Source of the DNA: CAYZYO01 sp964482585
GTDB taxonomy: Bacteria; Bacillota; Syntrophomonadia; Syntrophomonadales; Syntrophomonadaceae
Length of the DNA stretch: 17,788 bases
NCBI GenBank assembly: GCA_964482585.1
Contig: CAYZYO010000043.1
Coordinates: forward strand, 1 to 17,788
Direction of reading: 5' to 3'
A program made the translations under genes and the position numbers. Positions 5,747-13,890 of this stretch are shown piece by piece; position 1 is the first letter of the stretch, and each line of letters begins with the position of its first letter. The notes beneath the pieces are model-generated. The model ran no database searches, was not told where the DNA came from, and saw nothing but the letters and a program-made list of their open reading frames with translations.

Positions 5747-6844
5747 TTGATAATAAATAAAATATATATCCGAAATTTTCGTAATATTAAAGAGATTGAA
5801 TATGAACCTTATCGGAAATTAAACATATTTTTAGGTGATAATGCTCAGGGCAAAACTAATCTATTAGAAGCAGTTTTTGTTTTGGCAACAGGCTCTTCTT
5901 TTCGTACTAAGCAAAATGTCAATTTAATAAAACATGAAGAGAATAGCTTTAATATAAGATCAACTTATATATTTAATAAAAGATTAATAAAATCCAGGTT
6001 TGACTATTATAAGTGCGGAAATAAGACATTTGAAATAAATAATAAAAGAACCAACCATAATAATAAAGAGCATCTAAGAATTGTTTTATTTACCCCTGAT
6101 GATCTTTATTTAATTAAAGGTAATCCATTAAAAAGAAGAAACTTTCTTGATTTTACTTTGAAACAGATATCTAAGGAATATGCTTATAAATTAAATAATT
6201 ATTCCAAAATTCTAAAAAAAAGGAATTTATTATTTAAAAATGATCAAGCTAATAGTAAAATTTTTAAAATAGTAGAAGATCTATTTATTGAAAATGCAGC
6301 CCAGCTAATTTTGGCAAGAATCAATTTTATAAGTATTATAGATAATCTAGCTTTATCTATATTTAAGCAGATAAATAATGAGAATAATTTTATAAAAATG
6401 AAATATGCACTGTCATTTCCGATTAATAGTGATAAAATTAATTCTGGGGTTATAAAAGATAAACTAAATGAGCAGGTGAAAGTAAAAAGAGAAAAAGAAA
6501 TTAATCATAAAAGGAGCTTAATAGGACCACACCTCGACGATGTTCATATCTATATAGATAACAGGATGGCTCGTCTATTTGCTTCTCAAGGACAACAGAG
6601 AAACATTATTATAAGTCTTAAATTAGCAGAAATCTATACCATAAAAAAATTATTTGGTTTTTATCCAGTATTTTTGCTAGATGAAGTATTATCTGAGCTA
6701 GATGATAATAAACAGAGGCTTTTAATGAACTACCTTATTAATGCAGAATTTCAAAGTTTTCTTACTACAGTAAATTTAAAACATAATATCAATAATCAAA
6801 TATCAATAATCAAAAACGGTTATTTAGAGAGAAAGGGGCATTAA
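5747..6844 (+). CDS. recF: DNA replication and repair protein RecF
   Basis: The 365-residue SMC-like ATPase works with RecO and RecR in loading RecA at gaps. Walker A GDNAQGKTN is at 30-38, the ABC signature SQGQQRN at 280-286, and Walker B FLLDEVLSELD at 309-319. The frame is open upstream to 5702, inside dnaN, but the TTG at 5747 has AGGAAG at 5735-5740 with 6-nt spacing and gives the expected start IINKIYIRNFRNIK. It begins 19 nt after dnaN, so the S4-domain gene yaaA found between these two in Bacillus is missing. remB follows after one nucleotide. The gene is very AT-rich. Confidence 0.95.
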   Translation: MIINKIYIRNFRNIKEIEYEPYRKLNIFLGDNAQGKTNLLEAVFVLATGSSFRTKQNVNLIKHEENSFNIRSTYIFNKRLIKSRFDYYKCGNKTFEINNKRTNHNNKEHLRIVLFTPDDLYLIKGNPLKRRNFLDFTLKQISKEYAYKLNNYSKILKKRNLLFKNDQANSKIFKIVEDLFIENAAQLILARINFISIIDNLALSIFKQINNENNFIKMKYALSFPINSDKINSGVIKDKLNEQVKVKREKEINHKRSLIGPHLDDVHIYIDNRMARLFASQGQQRNIIISLKLAEIYTIKKLFGFYPVFLLDEVLSELDDNKQRLLMNYLINAEFQSFLTTVNLKHNINNQISIIKNGYLERKGH

Positions 6845-6845
6845 A

Positions 6846-7127
6846 ATGTATATACATTTGGGAAATAATTATATTATTTCTTTAAAAAAAACTATAAGCA
6901 TCTTAAATATTATTCCACCAATATCTAATGATCTTAAAGAGATTATAGAAATTGCTCAATTGGAAAAAAGACTGATTAATATTAGTGAAAAGGGAAAAGA
7001 AAAAACATTAGTACTATGTGATAATAAGGTTTATCTATCTCCGATTTCTTCAAATACCTTATATAAAAGAGCAATCAATATAAAAAGGGGGTCTCTAGAT
7101 TTTGAACAATACCCAAAATGTTTATAA
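6846..7127 (+). CDS. remB: Extracellular matrix regulator RemB (YaaB, DUF370)
   Basis: The 93-residue protein begins MYIHLGNNYIISLKK and carries KVYLSPISSNTLYKRA near its end. Both match the B. subtilis YaaB/RemB family at the same place, between recF and gyrB. RemB influences matrix gene expression in B. subtilis; its role in this organism is not known. The ATG lies one nucleotide after the recF stop, with AAAGGGG (6832-6838) upstream within recF. Its last 26 nt overlap the start of gyrB in another frame. The extra tail after the core (about 80-93) may exist only because of this overlap. Confidence 0.88.
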   Translation: MYIHLGNNYIISLKKTISILNIIPPISNDLKEIIEIAQLEKRLINISEKGKEKTLVLCDNKVYLSPISSNTLYKRAINIKRGSLDFEQYPKCL

Positions 7128-9009
7128 TGCCTCTAATATTCAAGTATTAAAGGGACTTGAAGCCGTTCGTAAAAGACCGGGTATGTATATAGGGTCAACA
7201 GGATCTAAAGGATTACATCACCTGGTTTTTGAAATTGTTGATAATAGTATTGATGAGGCCGTAGATGGTTATTGTGATGAAATAAAAGTAGTGATTCATA
7301 AAGATAGCAGTGTAAGTGTTTGTGATAATGGAAGAGGTATCCCGGTAGATAATCATCCAGTAATGGGCATTCCTGCTTTAGAAGTTATTTTAACCACATT
7401 ACATTCAGGAGGAAAATTTGGTGGAAGTGGGTATACCATTTCTGGAGGACTCCATGGTGTTGGATTATCTGTTGTTAATGCATTATCCAGCCGAATGGAA
7501 GTAATCGTAAAACGTGATGGACAAGAATTTAAACAGGCATATAAAAAAGGAAAGCCGGTTAGCGGCATAATACCATGTGGAAAAACTAAAGAAACCGGGA
7601 CAAGTATTCATTTTTTCCCTGATGAACAGATTTTTGATGCCATAATTTTTGAAAATGAAATAATAATGCAGCGACTAAGGGAATTATCCTTTCTAAACAA
7701 GAAACTAAAAATTGTTTTTGTTGATGAAAGAGAAGAATCAGCAGTTAATAAAGAGTTTTTTTATCTGAAGGGTTTAAAAGATTTCGTTGCCTATATCAAT
7801 AAAAAAAAAGAGGTAATAAACAACCAGCCTATATTTTTCAAAAATAAGAAAAATGATGTTATCGTTGAAGTAGCTATACAATATAATACTGGTTACCGGG
7901 AAAATATATACTCATTTGCCAATAATATTCGCACCCAGGAAGGTGGAACACATGAAATAGGATTTAAAAATGGATTAACCCGGGTCGTAAATGAGTATGC
8001 CAAAAAGAATAATATATTAAAGGAAAATGATACTAATCTGACTGGGGAAGACATTAGAGAAGGTATGAGTGCAATTATATCAGTTCTGGTAAAAGACCCA
8101 CAGTTTGAAGGACAAACCAAAACTAAATTGGGTAACACTTATATAAGAGGGATAGTGGAAAGCTCTCTATATGAGAATATGGAAGATTTCTTAAATGAAA
8201 ATCCGAGTATAGCCCGCAAAATAATAGACAAGGCTGTATCGGCACGAAGGGCTAGAGAAGCCGCTAAAAAAGCCCGTGAACTCACTCGCCGTAAAAGTGC
8301 ACTGGAATCGACTTCTTTACCTGGAAAACTAGCAGATTGCAGCAGTAAAGATCCCAGTTTGTCAGAGCTGTTTATTGTCGAGGGAGATTCAGCTGGAGGT
8401 TCAGCCAAGCAGGGTAGAGATAGGAATTATCAGGCTATCTTACCTCTTAGAGGTAAGATACTTAATGTTGAGAAATCTCGGCTGGATAAAGTCCTATCAA
8501 GTCAAGAGATAAGAAATTTAATAACGGCAATGGGGACTGGGATTGGCGAAGACTTTGATATAAAAAAAGCCCGTTATAATAAATTGATTATTATGACAGA
8601 TGCAGATGTAGATGGATCTCATATCAGGATTCTACTTTTAACCTTTTTTTATCGTTATATGAAAGAACTAATAGAAAACGGTTATGTGTATATTGCTCAA
8701 CCTCCGCTATACGGCATTAAAAGGGGCAGTGATATTCATTATTTTCAGCTGGAGGACGAAATGAATAATTATATTGAAAAATCCGGCAAAAAGTGGAGTA
8801 TACAAAGGTATAAAGGTTTAGGAGAAATGGATCCGGAACAGTTATGGAATACAACTATGAATAGTGAGAACCGTACTTTAATAAGAGTTACCATTGATGA
8901 TGTTTTAAGGGCAGATGAAATTTTTTCTGATTTAATGGGAGACAATGTAGAACCGCGAAGGGAATTCATTCAGGCCAATGCTAAATATGCAGTAAACCTG
9001 GACATTTAA
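7102..9009 (+). CDS. gyrB: DNA gyrase subunit B
   Basis: The 635-residue ATPase subunit of gyrase introduces negative supercoils with GyrA. The GHKL ATPase domain has EIVDNSIDEA (E44, N48), DNGRGIPV (75-82) and GGLHGVGLSVVNALS (115-129). The TOPRIM domain has EGDSAGGSAKQGRDR starting at E427 and DADVDGSH with D500, D502 and D504 for Mg2+ binding. QRYKGLGEMDPEQLW lies near the C-terminus. Length is standard for Gram-positive GyrB without the proteobacterial insert. It starts with TTG at 7102 behind AAGGGGG (7085-7091), because no in-frame ATG lies nearby. The start overlaps the end of remB by 26 nt, which suggests coupling. Confidence 0.98.
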   Translation: MNNTQNVYNASNIQVLKGLEAVRKRPGMYIGSTGSKGLHHLVFEIVDNSIDEAVDGYCDEIKVVIHKDSSVSVCDNGRGIPVDNHPVMGIPALEVILTTLHSGGKFGGSGYTISGGLHGVGLSVVNALSSRMEVIVKRDGQEFKQAYKKGKPVSGIIPCGKTKETGTSIHFFPDEQIFDAIIFENEIIMQRLRELSFLNKKLKIVFVDEREESAVNKEFFYLKGLKDFVAYINKKKEVINNQPIFFKNKKNDVIVEVAIQYNTGYRENIYSFANNIRTQEGGTHEIGFKNGLTRVVNEYAKKNNILKENDTNLTGEDIREGMSAIISVLVKDPQFEGQTKTKLGNTYIRGIVESSLYENMEDFLNENPSIARKIIDKAVSARRAREAAKKARELTRRKSALESTSLPGKLADCSSKDPSLSELFIVEGDSAGGSAKQGRDRNYQAILPLRGKILNVEKSRLDKVLSSQEIRNLITAMGTGIGEDFDIKKARYNKLIIMTDADVDGSHIRILLLTFFYRYMKELIENGYVYIAQPPLYGIKRGSDIHYFQLEDEMNNYIEKSGKKWSIQRYKGLGEMDPEQLWNTTMNSENRTLIRVTIDDVLRADEIFSDLMGDNVEPRREFIQANAKYAVNLDI

Positions 9010-9051
9010 AAAGAGAAGTTATTTAAGTAAGATATTAGAAGGTGATTATAC

Positions 9052-11484
9052 TTGGCAGAAGATAGTTTATTTGACAGGATTAAACATATAGATATTGAAA
9101 AAGAAGTAAAAAAATCCTTTTTGGAATATTCAATGAGTGTTATAGTATCTCGAGCTATACCTGATGTAAGAGATGGATTAAAACCAGTTCATAGGCGGAT
9201 TCTCTATGCTCTTTATGATCAGGGAATGACCCATGACAAGCCGCATAAGAAATCAGCTAATATCGTTGGAGAAGTAATGGGTAAATATCATCCTCATGGA
9301 GATGCAGCAATATATCAAACAATGGTTAAAATGGCACAGGATTTTTCAATACGTTACCCTTTAATCGATGGGCACGGTAATTTTGGATCGATTGATGGAG
9401 ATGCAGCAGCAGCTATGAGATATACGGAAAGCAGGATGTCGGGAATAGCTGCTCAGATGGTTGTTGATATAGAAAAAGACACTGTCGAATGGGGCCCTAA
9501 TTATGATGACAGCAGAAAGGAACCAAAGGTTCTACCTGCTCGCATACCCAATCTTTTAATAAATGGGTCTTCAGGGATAGCAGTTGGTATGGCTACTAAC
9601 ATTCCTCCACATAATATTTCCGAGATAATAGAGGGTTTAAAAATTTTAATTAATAAACCGGAATCGAGTATTGAAGAATTAATGAAAACAGTCCCGGGAC
9701 CAGATTTTCCAACTGCGGGTACTATTATGGGAACCCAGGAAATAAAAAAAGCCTATGAAACAGGTAGGGGAAGTATAAAAATAAGAGCCCGTTACGAGAT
9801 GGAAGAAAAAAAGAATAGGAATTCCATAATTATTACTGAGATCCCCTATCAGGTTAATAAGGCCCGGTTGGTCGAAAAAATTGCTGAATTAGTTAAAAAC
9901 AAAAAAATAGAAGGTATAGTTGATCTGCGTGATGAATCAGATAGAAATGGGATACGTATAGTAATTGAAGTTAGAAAAGACATAAATATTAAAGTTCTAA
10001 TAAACAAGCTGTATAAACATACCCAAATGGAAGTAAGTTTTGGTGTAATTATGCTGGGGTTAGTTCATGGACAACCCAAGATTCTAAATTTAAAGGAGAT
10101 GATGAACAATTATATTGAACACCGCCAGGAAGTAATTACCCGCAGAACTAAATACGAATTAAAAATAGCTCTAAATAGACTACATATTGTAGAAGGGTTG
10201 CGTATAGCATTAAATAATCTGGATGAAATAATTGAGCTGATAAAAAACAGTAAAGATCGGGAAAATGCCAGGAAGACGCTTATTGATCGATTTCAACTTA
10301 CTGAAATACAGGCTAATGCTATTCTAGATATGAGACTTGCGCAACTTACAGGATTAGAAAGGAATAAACTAGAACAGGAACATCAGGCACTATTGTCTAA
10401 AATAGATGATTATGAAGATATATTGGCCAGACCTGAAAGAGTACTGGCAATAATCAAAGAAGATCTAGATGATATAAAAAACAAATATGGCGATAAAAGA
10501 AGAACTGAAATTAGCTATGAAAGTACTAATTTCGAGTTAGAAGATTTTATTGAAGACCATGAGGTAGTTATTACCCTTAGTAATCGTGGTTATATAAAAA
10601 GGCAGGCACTTGATATATATAGATCCCAAAAAAGGGGTGGAAAAGGAATAAGCTCTAGTAATATTAGAGCCGAGGATTTTGCGCATAATATTATAGTAAC
10701 ATCAGTCATGGCAAACATACTGTTTTTTACTAATCAAGGTAGAGTTTTTTCGGAAAAGGCTTACCAGATTCAAGAAACCTCTCGCCAGGCAAAAGGAATG
10801 CCGCTTATAAATTTTTTAGAATTAAAACCACAGGAAAAAGTAACTACTATTGTAGCGGCAAGGGATTTTGATGACCGACATTTATTAATGGTTACTAAAA
10901 AGGGAGCAATAAAAAAAGTTAAGCTGTCTGTTTTTGCAAATATCAGGAAAAATGGATTAATAGCCATAAATCTCCATGATGATGATGAACTGGTAGGGGT
11001 TAGACGAGTAGACAAGAAAGATAAAATTATGCTGGCTACATCTAATGGATTGACTATAATGTTTGATGAAAAACAGGTAAGGCCTATGGGAAGGACAGCT
11101 GCCGGTGTAAGAGGAATAAGGCTTACCGGGGAAAATATGGTCATAGGTATGGATAAGTACCGTGAAGGAGCTTATGCTTTACTGGTAACAGAAAAAGGCT
11201 ATGGAAAGAGAACCCTGCTAAGTGAATTTAAAACTCAAAACCGGGGAGGAAAAGGGTTAAAGTCTATTCAAGTTAGTCCGAAAAATGGACACTTAGTGGG
11301 ATTTAAAATAGTATCAGAAGACGAAGAGCTGGTAATTCTCACGAGAGAAGGACAGCTTATACGCTTGGAAGTTGATGATGTTTCCCTGCAAAAACGGTAT
11401 TCCCGGGGAGTTTTATTAATGCGGTTACCGGAAGAAGATCGAATTGTAGGTATTGCCAGGTTTAAAACCGAGAAAGAGGAATAA
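9052..11484 (+). CDS. gyrA: DNA gyrase subunit A
   Basis: The 810-residue protein is the DNA-breaking and wrapping subunit of gyrase. The catalytic tyrosine is Y124 in AAAMRYTESRMSG. The GyrA-box QKRGGKG, needed for DNA wrapping, is at 526-532, and a second related motif QNRGGKG lies at 729-735 in the C-terminal beta-pinwheel. The short acidic/basic tail ends KTEKEE. The start is TTG at 9052 with GAAGG at 9038-9042, 42 nt after gyrB. In the quinolone-determining region (HPHGDAAIYQTMV, 80-92), the positions equal to E. coli S83 and D87 are A85 and Q89. This should weaken the metal-water bridge to fluoroquinolones. Confidence 0.98.
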   Translation: MAEDSLFDRIKHIDIEKEVKKSFLEYSMSVIVSRAIPDVRDGLKPVHRRILYALYDQGMTHDKPHKKSANIVGEVMGKYHPHGDAAIYQTMVKMAQDFSIRYPLIDGHGNFGSIDGDAAAAMRYTESRMSGIAAQMVVDIEKDTVEWGPNYDDSRKEPKVLPARIPNLLINGSSGIAVGMATNIPPHNISEIIEGLKILINKPESSIEELMKTVPGPDFPTAGTIMGTQEIKKAYETGRGSIKIRARYEMEEKKNRNSIIITEIPYQVNKARLVEKIAELVKNKKIEGIVDLRDESDRNGIRIVIEVRKDINIKVLINKLYKHTQMEVSFGVIMLGLVHGQPKILNLKEMMNNYIEHRQEVITRRTKYELKIALNRLHIVEGLRIALNNLDEIIELIKNSKDRENARKTLIDRFQLTEIQANAILDMRLAQLTGLERNKLEQEHQALLSKIDDYEDILARPERVLAIIKEDLDDIKNKYGDKRRTEISYESTNFELEDFIEDHEVVITLSNRGYIKRQALDIYRSQKRGGKGISSSNIRAEDFAHNIIVTSVMANILFFTNQGRVFSEKAYQIQETSRQAKGMPLINFLELKPQEKVTTIVAARDFDDRHLLMVTKKGAIKKVKLSVFANIRKNGLIAINLHDDDELVGVRRVDKKDKIMLATSNGLTIMFDEKQVRPMGRTAAGVRGIRLTGENMVIGMDKYREGAYALLVTEKGYGKRTLLSEFKTQNRGGKGLKSIQVSPKNGHLVGFKIVSEDEELVILTREGQLIRLEVDDVSLQKRYSRGVLLMRLPEEDRIVGIARFKTEKEE

Positions 11485-11515
11485 AAGAAGAGAGTTTAAG
11501 GAAAAGGTGAAAACA

Positions 11516-12388
11516 ATGCTAACCCCGGTATTAAAAGTAGCAGCTATTCATGACCTTTCGGGTTTTGGAAGGGCTTCATTATCAATAATAATTCCAATTA
11601 TATCTACAATGGGAATACAGGTCTGTCCAGCCCCAACAGCTATTCTTTCGACTCACACCGGGGGGTTTGAAAACTATACTTTTATTGATCTGACTGAAGA
11701 TTTAGAAAAATATCTAGAGCACTGGAAGGAACTTAAAATTAGATTTAACTGTATTTACACCGGGTTTTTAGGATCACCCCGGCAGATTACAATTATCTCC
11801 AATTTTATTAATAATCTAGCATTCCACAATCCCTTAGTAGTCATTGATCCGGTTATGGGAGATAATGGTTTATTGTATAAAACAATGACTGGTGACATTG
11901 TAGAAGAAATGTGCCGCTTTGTTAATCTAGCAGACATAATAACCCCTAATTATACTGAAGCCGCTTTTCTATTGGGGGAAAAATATAAACCGTATATTAA
12001 AGAAGCTGAAATAAAAGAATGGCTCTGTCGTCTTTCAAACATGGGACCAAAAACAGTAATAATAACTAGTGTACCAGCTTTAGCAGGAAAAGAAGGTACC
12101 AATGTAGCCGCATATGATAGAGATGATGGGAGATTCTGGAAGGTTAAATGTGACTATATTCCAGCACATTTTCCGGGGACTGGAGATGGTTTTACCAGTG
12201 TTATTGTCGGCAGCATACTTCAAGGGGATAGTCTTCCAATTGCTTTAGATAGAGCGGTGCAGTTTATCACTCAGGCTATTAGAGCCAGTTATGGGTATAA
12301 GTATCCTGAAAGAGAAGGAGTCTTATTGGAAAGGGTTTTAGATAATCTTAAAGCACCGGTAACCATAAGCAGTTATGAGATATTATAA
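11516..12388 (+). CDS. pdxY: Pyridoxamine/pyridoxal kinase family protein
   Basis: The 290-residue protein belongs to the ribokinase-like superfamily, PdxY/PdxK branch, which phosphorylates pyridoxal, pyridoxamine or pyridoxine to make the B6 cofactor. Near the start is HDLSGFGRASLS (12-23), which is typical of clostridial pyridoxamine kinases. STHTGG (45-50), IDPVMGDNG (110-118) and PNYTEA follow. The anion-hole/catalytic loop GTGDG is at 221-225 with D224 as the catalytic base. The frame is open back into gyrA (11453), but ATG 11516 has AAGGTGA at 11504-11510 and gives the family length. It is 31 nt after gyrA, probably in the same transcript. The preferred B6 vitamer cannot be read from sequence. 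Confidence 0.87.
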   Translation: MLTPVLKVAAIHDLSGFGRASLSIIIPIISTMGIQVCPAPTAILSTHTGGFENYTFIDLTEDLEKYLEHWKELKIRFNCIYTGFLGSPRQITIISNFINNLAFHNPLVVIDPVMGDNGLLYKTMTGDIVEEMCRFVNLADIITPNYTEAAFLLGEKYKPYIKEAEIKEWLCRLSNMGPKTVIITSVPALAGKEGTNVAAYDRDDGRFWKVKCDYIPAHFPGTGDGFTSVIVGSILQGDSLPIALDRAVQFITQAIRASYGYKYPEREGVLLERVLDNLKAPVTISSYEIL

Positions 12389-12401
12389 TGTTGAAAACAA
12401 C

Positions 12402-12430
12402 TTGCAAACAAAAAAATAATATACTATAAT
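12402..12430 (+). promoter_or_regulatory. Promoter of the T-box/serine operon
   Basis: TTGCAA (12402-12407) and a perfect TATAAT (12425-12430) are separated by exactly 17 nt. A start near 12437 would place the whole T-box in the transcript. Confidence 0.75.
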
Positions 12431-12436
12431 TATGAG

Positions 12437-12667
12437 AAATTTTAATAAGATAAATGCAATGAAAGGGAATAGTAAAAATTATTACTAGATTAGAGAGCTG
12501 GTAGATGGTGAAAACCAGACTAGAATGATTTTGAATCCACCCTGGAAGCAGGCTGTGAAAGCAGTTCCGGTAGTAACGTTAAAACTATTTAAGTGGGTAT
12601 TTTGTATACTAACAAGGGTGGCAACGCGGGCAAACCTCTCGTCCCTGAGATGGGATGAGAGGTTTTT
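12437..12667 (+). ncRNA. T-box riboswitch, serine-responsive (UCC specifier)
   Basis: T-box leaders sense uncharged tRNA and prevent termination. Stem I is visible: base pairing AGGG (12464-12467) with CCCT (12540-12543), loop-E pair AGTA (12471-12474) with GAA (12533-12535), then a helix 12475-12483 with 12524-12532. AGAGAG and a CTGG/CCAG apical stem sit above. The triplet directly after GAA is TCC at 12536-12538, a serine codon. The T-box sequence AGGGTGGCAACGCGG lies at 12615-12629. Its TGGC would pair with a GCCA 3' end, matching the G discriminator of the tRNA-Ser genes in this window. The AACGCG part departs from the more usual ACCGCG. An 11-bp terminator ends the element. The start is inferred from the promoter. 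Confidence 0.93.
12635..12667 (+). terminator. T-box-controlled Rho-independent terminator
   Basis: CCTCTCGTCCC (12635-12645) pairs with GGGATGAGAGG (12652-12662) through 11 bp, including one G-U pair, over a 6-nt loop, followed by five T. The 5' part of this stem also contains the CCCT needed for the competing antiterminator with AGGG of the T-box sequence. Confidence 0.9.
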
Positions 12668-12705
12668 ATATATTATTATTATAATCCAAGGAGGTTTTTT
12701 TAAAT

Positions 12706-13863
12706 ATGATTGGAGAACAATACTTATTACTCCCAGGACCGACTCCGGTACCCGAAAGAGTGTTACGGGCAATGGCTAAACCAATGGTTAACCACCGGGG
12801 ACCAGAATTTAAACAGATTTTAACAGAAGTAACCGGTAATATAAAAAAAATATACCGGACTAAAGAAAATGTTTTAATTTATCCTGCATCAGGTACTGGA
12901 GCACTAGAGGCAGCGGCAGTAAATTTTTTATCTCCAGGTGATAAAGTTCTTTCAATATCAATAGGCGTATTTGGAGACCGGTTTGCAAAAATAGCAGAAG
13001 AATTTGGAGCCAGGGTAGAGAAAATTAACTTTACATGGGGAACTCCTGCTGATCCCGAAGTTATTAAAAAGAGAATTAATCAGGATACCAATAAGGAAAT
13101 AAAGGCCATACTTATAACCCATAATGAAACATCTACAGGTGTTTTCAATGATATAAAAACTATTAGAAAAGCCATAATAGATCATCCGGCATTATTTATG
13201 GTTGATGCAGTAAGCGGATTAGCAGCAGTCGATTTAAAAATGGACGAATGGAATTTAGATGTTGTAGTAAGCGGATCGCAGAAGGCATTTATGATGCCAC
13301 CAGGATTAAGTTTTATCGCCTTTAATGAAAAGGCTTTAAAAGTTCATGAAAAAAGCAGTAATCCAAAATATTATTGGGATATAACTTCAGGATTAAATTA
13401 TCTAGAAAAGGGACAAAATCCCTATACCCCGGCTATATCTCTTTATTATGGATTACAAGAAGCACTAAAAATGATGTTAGAAGAGGGAATAGATAACATT
13501 CTTAAAAGACACAGAGATTACCGGGATATGGTTAGAGGTGCGGTAAAAGAAATGGGTCTAGAACTATTAGCTGATGATATATCAGCATCTACTGCTCTAA
13601 CGTCAGTGATCGCACCAGATAAAATAGGAGCCAATAGAATTCGAAAAGATATGAGTGAAGAATTTAACATGGTTTTAGCTGGAGGACAACAAAGGTTAAA
13701 TGATGTTATTTTTAGGATAGGACATCTAGGATATGTAAGGGAACTGGATCTTTTTGCCGTACTGGCTGCTTTAGAAATTACACTGGTAAAATCAGGATGT
13801 GAGTTGGAACTAGGAGCTGGAATTAAAAGTGCTCAAAAATTCCTGTTTAAGAAATATAGTTAG
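12706..13863 (+). CDS. Class V aminotransferase (alanine-glyoxylate / serine-pyruvate type), probable phosphoserine-pathway aminotransferase
   Basis: The 385-residue PLP enzyme opens LLLPGPTPVPERVLRAM and carries NHRGPEF (29-35), SGTGALEAA (62-70), HNETSTG (139-145), D167 in VDAVSG to hold the pyridine nitrogen, the PLP lysine K193 in SGSQKAFMMPPG, and RIGHLGY near the C-terminus. These are marks of the AGAT/SGAT family rather than classical SerC. It stands between a serine T-box and serA, so I infer that it supplies the transamination step of serine synthesis (3-phosphohydroxypyruvate to phosphoserine) or a serine/glyoxylate exchange. AAGGAGG lies 11 nt before the ATG. The upstream B6 kinase could supply its cofactor. 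Confidence 0.85.
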   Translation: MIGEQYLLLPGPTPVPERVLRAMAKPMVNHRGPEFKQILTEVTGNIKKIYRTKENVLIYPASGTGALEAAAVNFLSPGDKVLSISIGVFGDRFAKIAEEFGARVEKINFTWGTPADPEVIKKRINQDTNKEIKAILITHNETSTGVFNDIKTIRKAIIDHPALFMVDAVSGLAAVDLKMDEWNLDVVVSGSQKAFMMPPGLSFIAFNEKALKVHEKSSNPKYYWDITSGLNYLEKGQNPYTPAISLYYGLQEALKMMLEEGIDNILKRHRDYRDMVRGAVKEMGLELLADDISASTALTSVIAPDKIGANRIRKDMSEEFNMVLAGGQQRLNDVIFRIGHLGYVRELDLFAVLAALEITLVKSGCELELGAGIKSAQKFLFKKYS

Positions 13864-13890
13864 AATAAAACTCAGAAAGGAGAAAAAAGA

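Larger units (their letters stand above)
12389..12705 (+). other. Intergenic leader of the serine operon, 317 nt
   Basis: The gap holds a promoter (12402-12430), a complete T-box riboswitch ending in a terminator (to 12667), and the ribosome-binding site of the next gene (AAGGAGG, 12688-12694). No terminator for the gyrA-pdxY transcript was recognised. Open frames across it are by-products of the RNA structure. Confidence 0.8.

Noticed and set aside
12485..12779. Open frames on both strands across the T-box leader
   Set aside because: They coincide with the riboswitch and terminator, lack ribosome sites, and match no family.
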